Assembly (NCBI RefSeq): GCF_002198095.1
Contig: NZ_NHMK01000014.1
Span: forward strand, 173,501 to 237,500
Origin: Deinococcus indicus
GTDB taxonomy: Bacteria; Deinococcota; Deinococci; Deinococcales; Deinococcaceae
Direction: 5' to 3'
DNA length: 64,000 nt
This document shows, one piece after another, positions 33,513 through 43,032 of this stretch. The position numbers were made by a program, and so were the translations under genes. The notes below the pieces were generated by a model. It did not search any database, was not told where the DNA came from, and was given only the letters and a program-made list of their open reading frames with translations. Position 1 is the first letter of the stretch. The number at the start of each line of letters is the position of its first letter.

Positions 33513-34301
33513 ATGAGTGTCAGCATTGACTTGAGCGGCAAGACGGCCCTGGTGATGGGCGTGGCGAACGCACGCAGCCTCGGCTGGGCCATCGCGCAGC
33601 AGCTTCTGGCGGCCGGATGCCGGGTGGGTTTCTCGTACCAGGGCGAACGCCTGAAGGGCGAACTGGACAAACTGCTGGCCGGACACGAGAACGTCTGGAC
33701 CCAGCAGGCCGACGCCACCAGCGAGGACGACCTGAGCGCCCTGTTCGCCCGCGTGAAGGACGAATTCGGCGGGCTGGACTACCTCGTGCATTCCATCGCG
33801 TTCGCGCCGCGCGCCGCCATGGACGGCCGCTTTCTGGACACCACCGAAGCCGACTGGAACACCGCCCTGAACGTCAGCGCGTACACGCTGGTCTCCACCT
33901 GCCGGCACGCCGAGAGTCTGCTGCGCCCCGGCGGCAGCGTGATCAGCCTCACCTACCACGCCTCGCAGAAGGTCGTGCCCAAGTACAACGTGATGGGCGT
34001 CGCCAAGGCCGCGCTGGAAGCCACCACCCGCTACCTCGCCAGCGAGATGGGCGCCGCCGGCGTGCGCGTGAACACCATCAGCGCCGGCCCCATGCGGACC
34101 ATCGCGGCCCGATCCATCCCCGGCTTCGGGACCATGTACGAGAAGGCCGCCGAGGCCGCCCCGCTGGGCCGCAACGCCACGCCCGACGAGGTCGGCAAGC
34201 TCGCCCTGTTCCTGCTCAGCGACCTGGGCAGCGGCCTGACCGGCCAGACCGTGTACGTGGACGCAGGCTCCAGCATCATGGCCATGAAGATCGAGAACTA
34301 A
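33513..34301 (+). CDS. fabI: Enoyl-[acyl-carrier-protein] reductase (NADH) FabI
   Basis: 262 residues of the divergent SDR class: MGVANARSLGWAIAQQL (nucleotide loop), SIAFAPRAAMDG, and the Tyr-(x)6-Lys pair seen as SLTYHASQKVVPKYNVMGVAKAALE, followed by VRVNTISAGPMRTIAA. FabI does the last reduction of each fatty acid elongation cycle and is the triclosan target. A -10 box TAGAGT (33500-33505) is 7 nt before the ATG: leaderless. Monocistronic, followed by a hairpin terminator. Confidence 0.96.
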   Translation: MSVSIDLSGKTALVMGVANARSLGWAIAQQLLAAGCRVGFSYQGERLKGELDKLLAGHENVWTQQADATSEDDLSALFARVKDEFGGLDYLVHSIAFAPRAAMDGRFLDTTEADWNTALNVSAYTLVSTCRHAESLLRPGGSVISLTYHASQKVVPKYNVMGVAKAALEATTRYLASEMGAAGVRVNTISAGPMRTIAARSIPGFGTMYEKAAEAAPLGRNATPDEVGKLALFLLSDLGSGLTGQTVYVDAGSSIMAMKIEN

Positions 34302-34316
34302 GGACGGAGGCATACG

Positions 34317-34351
34317 GGGCGCGGCGAGCCAGGAGGCCCGGCCGCGCCCTT
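34317..34351 (+). terminator. fabI: Terminator of fabI
   Basis: GGGCGCGGC (34317-34325) pairs with GCCGCGCCC (34341-34349), followed by TT; lies between convergent fabI and the HxlR-family gene. Confidence 0.65.
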
Positions 34352-34725
34352 CATGCATCCGGGTCAGACTGGCCGGACTGGGTGTCGCGTTCGCGGTACG
34401 CGGCTCCCCAGGCCAGCATGGCGCGCACGATGGGTTCCAGCGTCAGGCCCAGCGGCGTCAGCGAGTACTCGACTTTGGGCGGCACCTGCGGGTAGACCTC
34501 GCGGTGAACCAGTCCGTCGGCTTCCAGTTCGCGCAGTTGCAAGGTCAGCATGCGCTGCGTGACGCCCGGCATGCGCCGCTGCAGGTCCGAGAAGCGGCGC
34601 GGCCCGCCCAGCAGGTGGTAGATCGCCACGGCCTTCCATTTCCCGCCGATGACAGCCACGGTGGTCGTGACGGGACAGGAGTGCGGCGGGCTGGTGGGCA
34701 GGGACGGGCTGGCGGGCGCGGTCAT
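34351..34725 (-). CDS. HxlR-family transcriptional regulator
   Basis: 124 residues: winged helix of the MarR-like HxlR class, with CPVTTTVAVIGGKWKAVAIYHLL, GPRRFSDLQRRMPGVTQRMLTLQLRELEADGLV and the wing VPPKVEYSLTPLGLTLEPIV. The conserved N-terminal Cys (SCPV) is the redox/quinone-sensing Cys of HypR/QorR-type members. Start ATG 34725 is 6 nt after TACCCT (minus, 34737-34732): leaderless. It is divergent from a quinone-oxidoreductase-like gene and probably represses it and itself, as QorR does. Confidence 0.9.
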   Translation of the reverse strand: MTAPASPSLPTSPPHSCPVTTTVAVIGGKWKAVAIYHLLGGPRRFSDLQRRMPGVTQRMLTLQLRELEADGLVHREVYPQVPPKVEYSLTPLGLTLEPIVRAMLAWGAAYRERDTQSGQSDPDA

Positions 34726-34755
34726 GCCCGCAGGGTAACAGTCCATGGTTCCCAG

Positions 34756-34790
34756 AATGTGCGTACCTACCAGAAGTGTACGTACTTGGC
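34756..34790. promoter_or_regulatory. Likely HxlR operator region
   Basis: The divergent gap contains GTGCGTACCTACC, AAGTGTACGTACTT and, ~12 bp on, CATGGGTACGC: three GTAC-centred motifs, the middle one a near-perfect 14-bp palindrome. HxlR/QorR regulators bind paired GTAC-type dyads. A TACACT box on the minus strand overlaps them. Confidence 0.5.
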
Positions 34791-34908
34791 AATACATGGG
34801 TACGCTGGCAGACTGGGGGCACCGCAGGGGGAACCCGCCCGCCTGCCTCCCCTCCTCCCCGTTCAGAACGGCGGGCGCCTCCGGACCGGCCCGCCGCAGG
34901 AGTCCCCC

Positions 34909-35841
34909 ATGTCCCTTCCGCAGACCATGACCGTGATGGAACTCCAGCAGCCCGGCGGCCCCGAAGTCCTGCAACCCGCCACCCGCCCCGTCCCCACGCC
35001 CGGCCTGGGCGAGGTGCTCGTGCGCGTGAAGGCAGTCAGTATCAACCCCGTGGACACCAAGTGGCGCGCCGGTGGCCCCCTCAAGGAATTTCCGGTCGTG
35101 CTGGGCTGGGACGTGTCCGGCGTGATCGAGGCGGTCGGGCCCTACGTGATGGAGTTCGCGGCGGGTGACGAGGTGTTCGGCATGCTGGCCTTCCCGCAGC
35201 TGCCCGGCGCCTACGCCGAGTACGTCCTGGCCCGCACGGCCGACATCACCCTGAAACCCGCCGCGCTGGGCCACGAGGACGCCGCCGCGATGACCCTGGC
35301 GGCCCTGACCGCGCATCAGGCGCTCGACAGGATGGACCTGCGCGCCGGTCAGCGCGTCCTGATCCACGCGGGCGCCGGGGGGGTCGGGCACTACGCGGTG
35401 CAGCTGGCCCGCGCGCGCGGCGCGTACGTGATCGCCACCGCCTCGGCCGGGAACGTGGACTTCGTGCGGGAGCTGGGGGCGAACGAGGTCGTGGATTACC
35501 GCGCCCGGCCCTTCGAGGAGCAGGTGCAGGACGTGGACGCCGTGTTCGACACGGTCGGCGGCGACACCACGGACCGCTCGTTCGCCGTGATCCGCCCCGG
35601 CGGCTGGCTGGTGTCCATCACGGCCGTGCCGTCCGCGGCACTGGCGCAGGAGCGGGGCGTGCACGCCACCCGGATTCTGGTGTACCCGTCACGCGCTCAC
35701 CTGAACGAACTGGTGCGACTGGTCGCGGCCGGACAACTGCGCTCGCACGTCAGCCGGGTGTTCCCGCTGGCACAGGTGGCGGACGCTCACCGCGCCCAGC
35801 AGACCGGCCGCACGGTCGGCAAGCTCGTGCTGCGCCCCTGA
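34909..35841 (+). CDS. NADP-dependent quinone/zinc-independent alcohol oxidoreductase (MDR family)
   Basis: 310 residues. GroES-like N-terminal domain (GEVLVRVKAVSINPVDTKWR, LGWDVSGVIEAVG) and Rossmann domain with VLIHAGAGGVGHYAVQLAR (~158-176) and VVDYR. No structural or catalytic zinc cysteines, so it belongs to the quinone-oxidoreductase (Qor) branch of medium-chain reductases, which reduce quinones or enals with NADPH. Shine-Dalgarno AGGAGT is 6 nt before the ATG, so unlike most neighbours it has a real leader. It is divergent from the HxlR regulator, whose Cys may sense the same electrophiles. Confidence 0.9.
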   Translation: MSLPQTMTVMELQQPGGPEVLQPATRPVPTPGLGEVLVRVKAVSINPVDTKWRAGGPLKEFPVVLGWDVSGVIEAVGPYVMEFAAGDEVFGMLAFPQLPGAYAEYVLARTADITLKPAALGHEDAAAMTLAALTAHQALDRMDLRAGQRVLIHAGAGGVGHYAVQLARARGAYVIATASAGNVDFVRELGANEVVDYRARPFEEQVQDVDAVFDTVGGDTTDRSFAVIRPGGWLVSITAVPSAALAQERGVHATRILVYPSRAHLNELVRLVAAGQLRSHVSRVFPLAQVADAHRAQQTGRTVGKLVLRP

Positions 35842-35879
35842 CCCGCTCCGCACGGCAAGGCTGCCTTATTCTGGGCGGC

Positions 35880-36289
35880 ATGACCCTCACCCCGCACGCC
35901 CTGCTGCTGCTGAACGCGCAGCGTCACGATCTGGAGGACCGCCGCGACGAGCGGGCGCTGGCGCGCGACTGGGCGCATCACGTGGACGAGGCCCGCGCGG
36001 CCGGGTGGCTGGTGGCGTTCGTGCAGTGGGACGCGCCGCGCGGCGCGGACTGGGAGACCTTCTCGAAGGCGTGGACGCTGCATCCGGACTTCCGGGCCGA
36101 GCAGGGCGACGTGCTGGTCCGCGCCTCCCGCCCGGACGCCTTCGAGGGGTCGGAGCTGGGCGCGCAGCTGCACGGGCGGGCCGTGCAGTCGCTGCAGGTG
36201 CTGGCGCTGCCGGGCACGCCGGAACTCGCGGCGACCCTGGCGTCCGCGCAGGCACAGGGGTTCACGGTGACGGACCGGACGGTGCCGGC

Positions 36290-36293
<4 letters not shown>
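35880..36293 (+). CDS. Isochorismatase-like protein lacking the catalytic triad
   Basis: 137 residues, shorter than active members (~180). The fold pattern of cysteine hydrolases is visible: a first strand HALLLLNAQRHDLED where active enzymes read LLVIDMQNDF, SRPDAFEGSELGAQLHGRAV in place of SAFxGTxL, and VLALPGTPELAATLASAQAQG in place of GVATNVCVxxTAxxA. The catalytic Asp is Asn, the Cys is absent, and no Lys sits at its usual place. It is thus probably a binding or structural pseudoenzyme. A -10 box TATTCT (35867-35872) stands 7 nt before the ATG. The stop overlaps the M42 peptidase start as GTGA, so the two are translated together. Confidence 0.72.
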
Positions 36294-37324
<1,031 letters not shown>

Positions 37325-37386
37325 TCCGGACCCGGCGGTGCGCGGCCGGGCCGGGTCGTTGCACCGGGTCAAAGGGACCCAAAAGA

Positions 37387-37394
37387 TGTATACA
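37387..37394. promoter_or_regulatory. TGTATACA palindrome upstream of the IclR gene
   Basis: A perfect 8-bp palindrome within AGATGTATACAATC, centred ~33 bp before the start codon at the -35 position of the leaderless promoter (-10 TAGGCT 37412-37417). This is a suitable site for autoregulation by the encoded IclR-type factor. Confidence 0.45.
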
Positions 37395-37423
37395 ATCCGC
37401 GCTTGTCCCTGTAGGCTGGACGT

Positions 37424-38158
37424 GTGCTCTCACTCCAGAAAGCGGCCACCATCCTGGGAGCGTTCAGCGCCGAACAACCCGAGTGGGGCGTCCGGGCGCT
37501 GGCCTCCCATCTCGGCGTGCCCCGCGCCACCGCGCACGCCTACCTCGCCGGCCTGACCGAGGCGGGCTTCCTGCGCCGCACCCCCGCCGGCAAGTACCGC
37601 CTGTCCTGGCACCTCGCCGAGATGGGCGCGCAACTGACCGCCTCGCTCCCGTGGTTCCCGGAGGCCCGCGCGCTGATCACCCGGCTGGCCCTGGAAGTCC
37701 GCGCCGTGGCGTTCCTGTGCATCCTGGAAGGCGAGGAAGTCGTCGCCACCATCCGCGAACGCCACCCGGACGCCGACATCGACCTGCCGCTCGACGTGTA
37801 CCTGCCCGCCACCGCCACCGCCAGCGGCAAGATCCTGTACGCGCACGCCGAGATCACGCCCCGCAGCTTCGAGGCCTGCACGCCCAGCTCCATCACCTCG
37901 CTGGACGAATGGAAGACCGAGGTCGCCAAGGTCCGCCGCCTGGGCTACGCGTACTCCATCGAGGAATGGATTCCCGGCCAGTGCACCCTGGGCGTGCCGT
38001 ACCACGCGCTGCACAGCGGCCTGCCCGACCCGCACACCGGCGACACGGTCGTGGCGGCCATCGGCGTGCAGATGAGCGCCGGCCGCTACCTGCGCGAGGA
38101 ACGCAGCATCCGCGAACGCGTCCTGCAGATCGTCCGCGAGGCTGAAACGCTGCCCTGA
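37424..38158 (+). CDS. IclR-family transcriptional regulator
   Basis: 244 residues: N-terminal winged helix (KAATILGAFSAEQPEWGVRALASHL, VPRATAHAYLAGLTEAGFL) and the C-terminal effector domain (ALITRLALEVRAVAFLCILEGEEV, DVYLPATATASGKILYA, RLGYAYSIEEWIPGQCTLGVP). IclR regulators respond to small carboxylates or aromatic compounds; the ligand is not evident. GTG 37424 is 6 nt after TAGGCT: leaderless. Convergent with the dynamin-like gene across a GC hairpin. No catabolic gene is adjacent except the M42 operon upstream. Confidence 0.92.
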   Translation: MLSLQKAATILGAFSAEQPEWGVRALASHLGVPRATAHAYLAGLTEAGFLRRTPAGKYRLSWHLAEMGAQLTASLPWFPEARALITRLALEVRAVAFLCILEGEEVVATIRERHPDADIDLPLDVYLPATATASGKILYAHAEITPRSFEACTPSSITSLDEWKTEVAKVRRLGYAYSIEEWIPGQCTLGVPYHALHSGLPDPHTGDTVVAAIGVQMSAGRYLREERSIRERVLQIVREAETLP

Positions 38159-38169
38159 CGGCCCCTCCC

Positions 38170-38200
38170 GCGCGGCCGACCAGCCCTCAGTCGGCCGCGC
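38170..38200. terminator. Bidirectional terminator, IclR / dynamin-like genes
   Basis: GCGCGGCCGAC (38170-38180) pairs perfectly with GTCGGCCGCGC (38190-38200). The right arm lies inside the last codons of the dynamin-like gene (stop 38187-38189). Confidence 0.7.
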
Positions 38201-39932
38201 CCCCAGTCGGCGGGGACGACGGGGCGGCCGACTGGGGCGCCGCCAGCGCCTGCACCTCGGTACGCAGGGCCTGCAGTTCCAGTTGCAGGGCCGCCAGTTT
38301 CTGCTCGGCGTCGTTCAGACGCGTCTGCTCCTGCGCCGTGAACTGCGTGAACGGCCGCACCGCGTCCCGCAGGCGCGTATCGGCGCGTTCCTGCTCGCGG
38401 CCGTACTCGCTGCGCACGATCCGTTCCAGCACCTCACGCAGCGCCGCGACCTTCTCGCGCAACTGCCGGTGCGCCTGAATGCGCTTGTTCGGCAGCACGA
38501 ACAGACCCAGGCTGCCCAGCGTCAGGCCCGCCAGGATCCCGCCCGTGAAATCCAGCGCGGACGCCCCGATCAGCGCGCCCAGCCCCGCCCCGATCCCCAG
38601 CCCGCCCGCCAGGCCACCCACGGCGCCCTTCATGGCGTCCTCGGCGTCCCGCGACAGCTGCCGCGCCAGTTCCGTCTGCGTGGTCGCCTCCAGATGCTGC
38701 TGCGCGCTGCCCGCGATGCCTTCCAGCAGCGCCGCCCGGTCGTAACTGAAGCGCGTGCGGGCCACCGCCGACTCCGGCTGCCGCCGCGCCAGGAACACCT
38801 GCACGTCCTCCCAGAAGCCCAGGTTCACCTCCACGAACCGGTCGATCATCGACCCGAACTGCCGGTCGATCGCGTCCGGCAACTCCGCCACCGCCTCGCG
38901 CCGGAACGCCTCCTCCAGCTCCCGGCCGTTCAGCAGGCCCCGCAGGTTCCCGAACCGCAACTTCTCGTCAATAAACCGGTCGGCGCGCACCTCGAACTCG
39001 CTCAGCAGGCGGTTCACGCGGTTGAGCTGCCCGTCCAGCTCCCCCAGCGTGCTCTCCTGATGCGCCCGCTGCCGCTCCTCCAGCTCACGCAGCACCCCCA
39101 GGTCCTCCGCGAGCGTCTGCCGGGCCGCCGCGCCCCGCGCCTCCTCGCCCGCCAGCAACTCCGCGACCGTGCCCAGCGGACTCAGCAACTTCAGGCGCGT
39201 GCGTTCCACCTCGGACAGCCGCAGGCGCAGCACCTCCCGCAGCGCATGAAAGCCCACGTCCCCACCGCGCTGCTCGGCCCGCGCGCTGATCAGCAGCACC
39301 GGCGGCGTCAGGCCCAGCACGCCCCGCGCGCCCGCCTCCACGAACTCCCGCACCTGCGCCCGCTGCTCCGGCGTCTCCAGCAGGTCCGCCTTGTTCACCA
39401 CCATGATCACACTGCGACCCCAGCGCGCCGCCAGCGACAGGAACTGCCGCTCGGACTCCGTGAACGGCCGGTCCGCCGACGTCAGGAACAACACCAGATC
39501 CGCACGCGGCAGGAACCCCTCCGTCAGCGCCTGATGCTGCCGGACAATCGCGTTCGTGCCCGGCGTATCCACCAACGCCACCCCCTCCAGCGACGGCAAC
39601 GGGTACGTCAGGCGACTCACGAACGGATCACGGGTCGCCTCCATCTGCCCCGGCACCTCCCCGTTCACCAGCACATAGATCCGGTCCGTGGTCGGCGTCA
39701 CCCCCTCCGGCAGCACCGACGCCCCCAGCAGCGCATTCACGAACGAACTCTTCCCCGCGTTGAACTCCCCGACCACCACCAGCAGGAACGCCTCATCCAG
39801 CGCCCGCACCGCCACTCGCGCGCCCTCCACCACCTCCGGCGGCGCGCCCTGCCCCACCAGCAACCCCAGCACGTCACCCAGCAGCGCCCGCTCCCGCCCC
39901 AGCAGATCCTGCACCCGACTCGACACCAACAT
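38187..39932 (-). CDS. Bacterial dynamin-like GTPase
   Basis: 581 residues. GTPase motifs: G1 GEFNAGKSSFVNALLG (~50-65), G2 TPTTDRIY, G3 LVDTPGTNAI, G4 VVNKADLL. After it, long helices (~250-400) form the stalk. A Gly-rich hydrophobic hairpin (~440-485, GGLAGGLGIGAGLGALIGAS then LAGLTLGSLGLFVLP) is the membrane paddle, and a C-terminal coiled coil (ALQLELQALRTEVQAL) follows. Bacterial dynamins remodel or repair membranes and help in phage or envelope stress. ATG 39932 is 7 nt after TAGGCT (minus, 39945-39940): leaderless. Stands alone; paired dynamins often come in twos, but no partner is next to it. Confidence 0.9.
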   Translation of the reverse strand: MLVSSRVQDLLGRERALLGDVLGLLVGQGAPPEVVEGARVAVRALDEAFLLVVVGEFNAGKSSFVNALLGASVLPEGVTPTTDRIYVLVNGEVPGQMEATRDPFVSRLTYPLPSLEGVALVDTPGTNAIVRQHQALTEGFLPRADLVLFLTSADRPFTESERQFLSLAARWGRSVIMVVNKADLLETPEQRAQVREFVEAGARGVLGLTPPVLLISARAEQRGGDVGFHALREVLRLRLSEVERTRLKLLSPLGTVAELLAGEEARGAAARQTLAEDLGVLRELEERQRAHQESTLGELDGQLNRVNRLLSEFEVRADRFIDEKLRFGNLRGLLNGRELEEAFRREAVAELPDAIDRQFGSMIDRFVEVNLGFWEDVQVFLARRQPESAVARTRFSYDRAALLEGIAGSAQQHLEATTQTELARQLSRDAEDAMKGAVGGLAGGLGIGAGLGALIGASALDFTGGILAGLTLGSLGLFVLPNKRIQAHRQLREKVAALREVLERIVRSEYGREQERADTRLRDAVRPFTQFTAQEQTRLNDAEQKLAALQLELQALRTEVQALAAPQSAAPSSPPTGGAAD

Positions 39933-40103
39933 GCCAGACAGCCTACCCGCCCCCACCTGACCGCACCTTCAGCAAACCCCCACCGCCCCACACCCCCGAA
40001 CAGGGGCAACACACCCGAACAGGTGCCCCACAACAGGCGGAAAAGCCCGTCCGTGTGGGAATTTGTGCATCGTCTGTAAGGACAGAAATGGCACCCTGAG
40101 GGC

Positions 40104-42119
40104 ATGACTGACCACCCGTCACCCGCCACCAGAAGTCTCGACCGGTCCCTCCGCCTGCGGCGCCCGGCCGGCCATGAAAGCGGCATGACGACCATCGTCA
40201 CCGTTCTGGGCGGCTGCCTCGTGATCGCGGTGGTGCTGTCCATGACCGCCACCGTCACGCTGAACAGCCAGCGCAACACCACCGACAACCGCCTGGGCCT
40301 GGAAGCGCAGTACGCTGCCGAATCCGCACTGGCCCGCGCTCAGTCGCAGGCGGACCTGTACGCCAGCTCGCTGAACAGTATCGTCATTCCGCAGGGCACC
40401 CAGCAGAGCAGCATCCTGAACCAGCTGGGAGCGGTGTGCGGCCTGGCCAGCGCAGTTACGCTGCCCCTGAACATCTTCAACCTGCCGGTCGCTGGGCAGA
40501 AACTGTGCGACGTCCCGGTCCTGACGGGCAACGCCCTGGACAACCAGCTGGCCTTCTTCCGCAACAACGTCGCCAAGCCGGCGGGCATGAGCGACGACGC
40601 CTGGAAGACCTACTGGCGCAACATGTTCGGAGGCAAGGACACCGTGCTGCTGGCCAAGACGACGGCAGCACCCAGCACCGATACCGGCACCCTCAAGACC
40701 GAGGTGAAGGGCGGCGGCCTGACCATGACCGAGGTCCGCGTCTACCCCGACAACACCCTGCGCGTGCTTCTCAAATCGTATCCCGTCGTCTCGGGCACCA
40801 CTCTGGAAAGCGGTGGCAAGGTGATTGCCCAGCGGACCTACTCGGCCGGCAGCGTGCAGGAACGTGAGGTCAAAGTGTCGCAGCCGCCTTTCTCCGAGTA
40901 CCAGTACTTCGTCAACCGCCGCACCCTGCCCGGCACCACCGCGACGGGAAACGGTGGCCGCCTCGTCTTCTGGGACGAGGACACCTTCGAGGGCCGCGTG
41001 CACACCAACGGGACCCAGGGCGTCAGCGCGCCGGTCTTCTATGCGACCGCAGCAGATAAAGGCCCTCGTTTCCTCGGGAAGTACACGACCACCGCCACCA
41101 GTCTGGAGTACTCCACGACCGCCCGTCCGTCTGCCAGCACCATGTTCAAGGGCGGACATCAGATGGGAGTGCCCCCCGTCGCCCTGCCCTCCAACGCGAA
41201 CGACCAGCGCCTCGCGGCCGCCGGGGTGCAGGCCGGCGAGTGCACGACCACGACCGCGCTGTGCCTGGCAGCCAAGTTCGGCGCGGCCAGCGCCACCACG
41301 AACGGCGTGTACTTCAGTTCCGGCACAGCCACTGCCAGCAATACGGGCAGTGGCTTCGGCAGCAACGGCACGGGCGGCATCTACGTGAAGGGCAACGTGG
41401 ATGACCTGAAGCTCTCGAAGAACGGCAACTTCCAGCGGATCGAGATCGTTCAGGGCAGCAAAACCACGGTGTTCGAGCAGACCAGCTCCACGGCCTGGAC
41501 CGTCAGGGAAAACGGCGTGGTCAAGAAGACCATGACCAACAGCACGTTCAACGGGATGGTCTTCGTGGACGGGGCCATCGGTGACCAGAGCACCAAGGGC
41601 AGCAAGGGCCTGCGCGGTGACGGCACGGACACCCCGGACGTCGCCGCGGAATCCCAGCTGACTGTGGCCGCCGCGGGCGACATCTTCATCAAGGACAACC
41701 TGACGTACACCGACAACGCCAAGGACAAACCGGATTCCAGCAACGTGCTCGGCGTGTACTCTGAGGGGGGCAACATCAAGGTGAACGGCCCCGCGAACCG
41801 GGACATCACCATCGACGGCACGCTGATGGCCAGCGCCACCGGCAAGGGCTTCGGGACGGTGGATTACACCACCCTGCGTACCAACGGCAGCACCACCCCC
41901 AAGATCAACCTGACCGGCGGCATCATCGAGGAGCAGTCGCAGGGTGTGGGTCAGGTCGGCACGCCGGGTAAGGGCTACTCCCGTAACTTCAAGTGGGACG
42001 AGCGGCTGGCCAAGGGCCTCACGCCGCCCTTCTTCCCCACCCAGGGTCAGTACGAGGCGACGCCCAACTTCGCCAGACTCAGCGACCCGCAAAACTTCCG
42101 CGCCGAGAAGAGCCAATGA
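40104..42119 (+). CDS. PilX-like / DUF4900-type pilus-associated protein
   Basis: 671 residues. One hydrophobic N-terminal helix after a basic segment (GMTTIVTVLGGCLVIAVVLS, ~28-48) resembles the PilX N-terminal class of pilus proteins, which lack a classic prepilin peptidase site. The large exported part is Ser/Thr/Gly-rich and beta-like, with a conserved central block (VFWDEDTFEGRVHTNG, GGIYVKGNVDDLKLS, FNGMVFVDGAIGD) that fits DUF4900 proteins of Deinococcus-Thermus. Four cysteines occur in pairs. It heads a four-gene operon with three pseudopilins, overlapping the next start by ATGA, and is probably a minor, tip-associated pilus or DNA-uptake component. Confidence 0.8.
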   Translation: MTDHPSPATRSLDRSLRLRRPAGHESGMTTIVTVLGGCLVIAVVLSMTATVTLNSQRNTTDNRLGLEAQYAAESALARAQSQADLYASSLNSIVIPQGTQQSSILNQLGAVCGLASAVTLPLNIFNLPVAGQKLCDVPVLTGNALDNQLAFFRNNVAKPAGMSDDAWKTYWRNMFGGKDTVLLAKTTAAPSTDTGTLKTEVKGGGLTMTEVRVYPDNTLRVLLKSYPVVSGTTLESGGKVIAQRTYSAGSVQEREVKVSQPPFSEYQYFVNRRTLPGTTATGNGGRLVFWDEDTFEGRVHTNGTQGVSAPVFYATAADKGPRFLGKYTTTATSLEYSTTARPSASTMFKGGHQMGVPPVALPSNANDQRLAAAGVQAGECTTTTALCLAAKFGAASATTNGVYFSSGTATASNTGSGFGSNGTGGIYVKGNVDDLKLSKNGNFQRIEIVQGSKTTVFEQTSSTAWTVRENGVVKKTMTNSTFNGMVFVDGAIGDQSTKGSKGLRGDGTDTPDVAAESQLTVAAAGDIFIKDNLTYTDNAKDKPDSSNVLGVYSEGGNIKVNGPANRDITIDGTLMASATGKGFGTVDYTTLRTNGSTTPKINLTGGIIEEQSQGVGQVGTPGKGYSRNFKWDERLAKGLTPPFFPTQGQYEATPNFARLSDPQNFRAEKSQ

Positions 42120-42571
42120 ACCCGCCCGCCACCCACCGACCGGCGCAGGGGTTCACGTTGATCGAGGTCCTGATCGTGATGGCTGTCCTGGGGATCGTGC
42201 TGGCCATCGCCGGGAACAGCCTGCTGGGTTACCTTCAGTCCCAGCAGATGCGGGAGGCCGCGCGGCAGGTAGCCGGGGATCTCGAAAGGGTGCGCAGCGG
42301 CGCCATGCGGTACAACCGAGACGCCACCTTCGAGATCATCAGCTCCACCTCGTACCGGATGACGGTCAACGGCGCCTCTGAAACAGTCACTTTGCCCGAC
42401 TCGGCGCAGATCACAAGCACGCCCGCGAACGCCACCCTCACCTACAGCGCTCCCTACAGCGAACTGAGCAGCGCACAGGCCACCATCGTCGTGAAACGGA
42501 CTGGCAGCACAAAACAGACGACCCTGCGTACGGTCGGTGTGACAGGCAAGGTGGTTCAGGATGGATCGTAA
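42116..42571 (+). CDS. GspH/FimT-family pseudopilin
   Basis: 151 residues. A type III prepilin signal is clear: QGFTLIEVLIVMAVLGIVLA at ~11-30, with processing expected between G and F and Glu at mature position 5. The remainder is a small beta domain (ATFEIISSTSYRMTVNG). GspH/FimT-type minor pilins prime pilus assembly, and FimT-like members bind DNA during uptake. The ATG overlaps the stop of the upstream PilX-like gene, and the 3' end overlaps the next prepilin by 11 nt. Confidence 0.9.
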   Translation: MNPPATHRPAQGFTLIEVLIVMAVLGIVLAIAGNSLLGYLQSQQMREAARQVAGDLERVRSGAMRYNRDATFEIISSTSYRMTVNGASETVTLPDSAQITSTPANATLTYSAPYSELSSAQATIVVKRTGSTKQTTLRTVGVTGKVVQDGS

Positions 42572-43031
42572 GACACAGGGATTCACGCTGCTGGAGGTTC
42601 TGGTTTCCATTGCCCTCCTTGCCGTCGTGCTGGCCATGGTCAGCGCCTCACTGACCGGCCTGTTCCGGTCCAACCGGCAGAGCGAGCAGCGGCAGAACAA
42701 CACGGTTCGTGTGCAGGAGCTGGCCGAGGACCTGCGACGTCACTGGCTGGACCCCACCACCATGACTTCGCCCGCCGGAACCCGGGGGGATTACCGGCTG
42801 GCCCGCGCCTGCACCGAGAGTTTCACGGTGCCGACCGGCATGACTGTGACGGTCTGGGACGTGACACCCAATACGGACGGGACGTTCACGGTAAGCAGCA
42901 GTTATTCCCTGAATACCAACTGTGGGAGCGCTACGGAACGCCCGGCGAACAGCGTGCGGCGTGTGCGGGTGCAGTCGAGCAGCACGGATGGCCCGGCCGC
43001 AGAACTGACCTTTGAGATGTATGGAGGCTGA
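42561..43031 (+). CDS. Prepilin-type N-terminal methylation protein (PulJ/PilV-like)
   Basis: 156 residues. Prepilin motif QGFTLLEVLVSIALLAVVLA at ~6-25 with G|F cleavage and Glu5. The globular part holds two cysteines (ARACTES and NTNCGSA), possibly disulfide-bonded. Third gene of the pseudopilin operon; its start lies inside the preceding gene and its stop two bases before the next GTG start. Confidence 0.9.
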   Translation: MDRKTQGFTLLEVLVSIALLAVVLAMVSASLTGLFRSNRQSEQRQNNTVRVQELAEDLRRHWLDPTTMTSPAGTRGDYRLARACTESFTVPTGMTVTVWDVTPNTDGTFTVSSSYSLNTNCGSATERPANSVRRVRVQSSSTDGPAAELTFEMYGG

Positions 43032-43032
43032 T

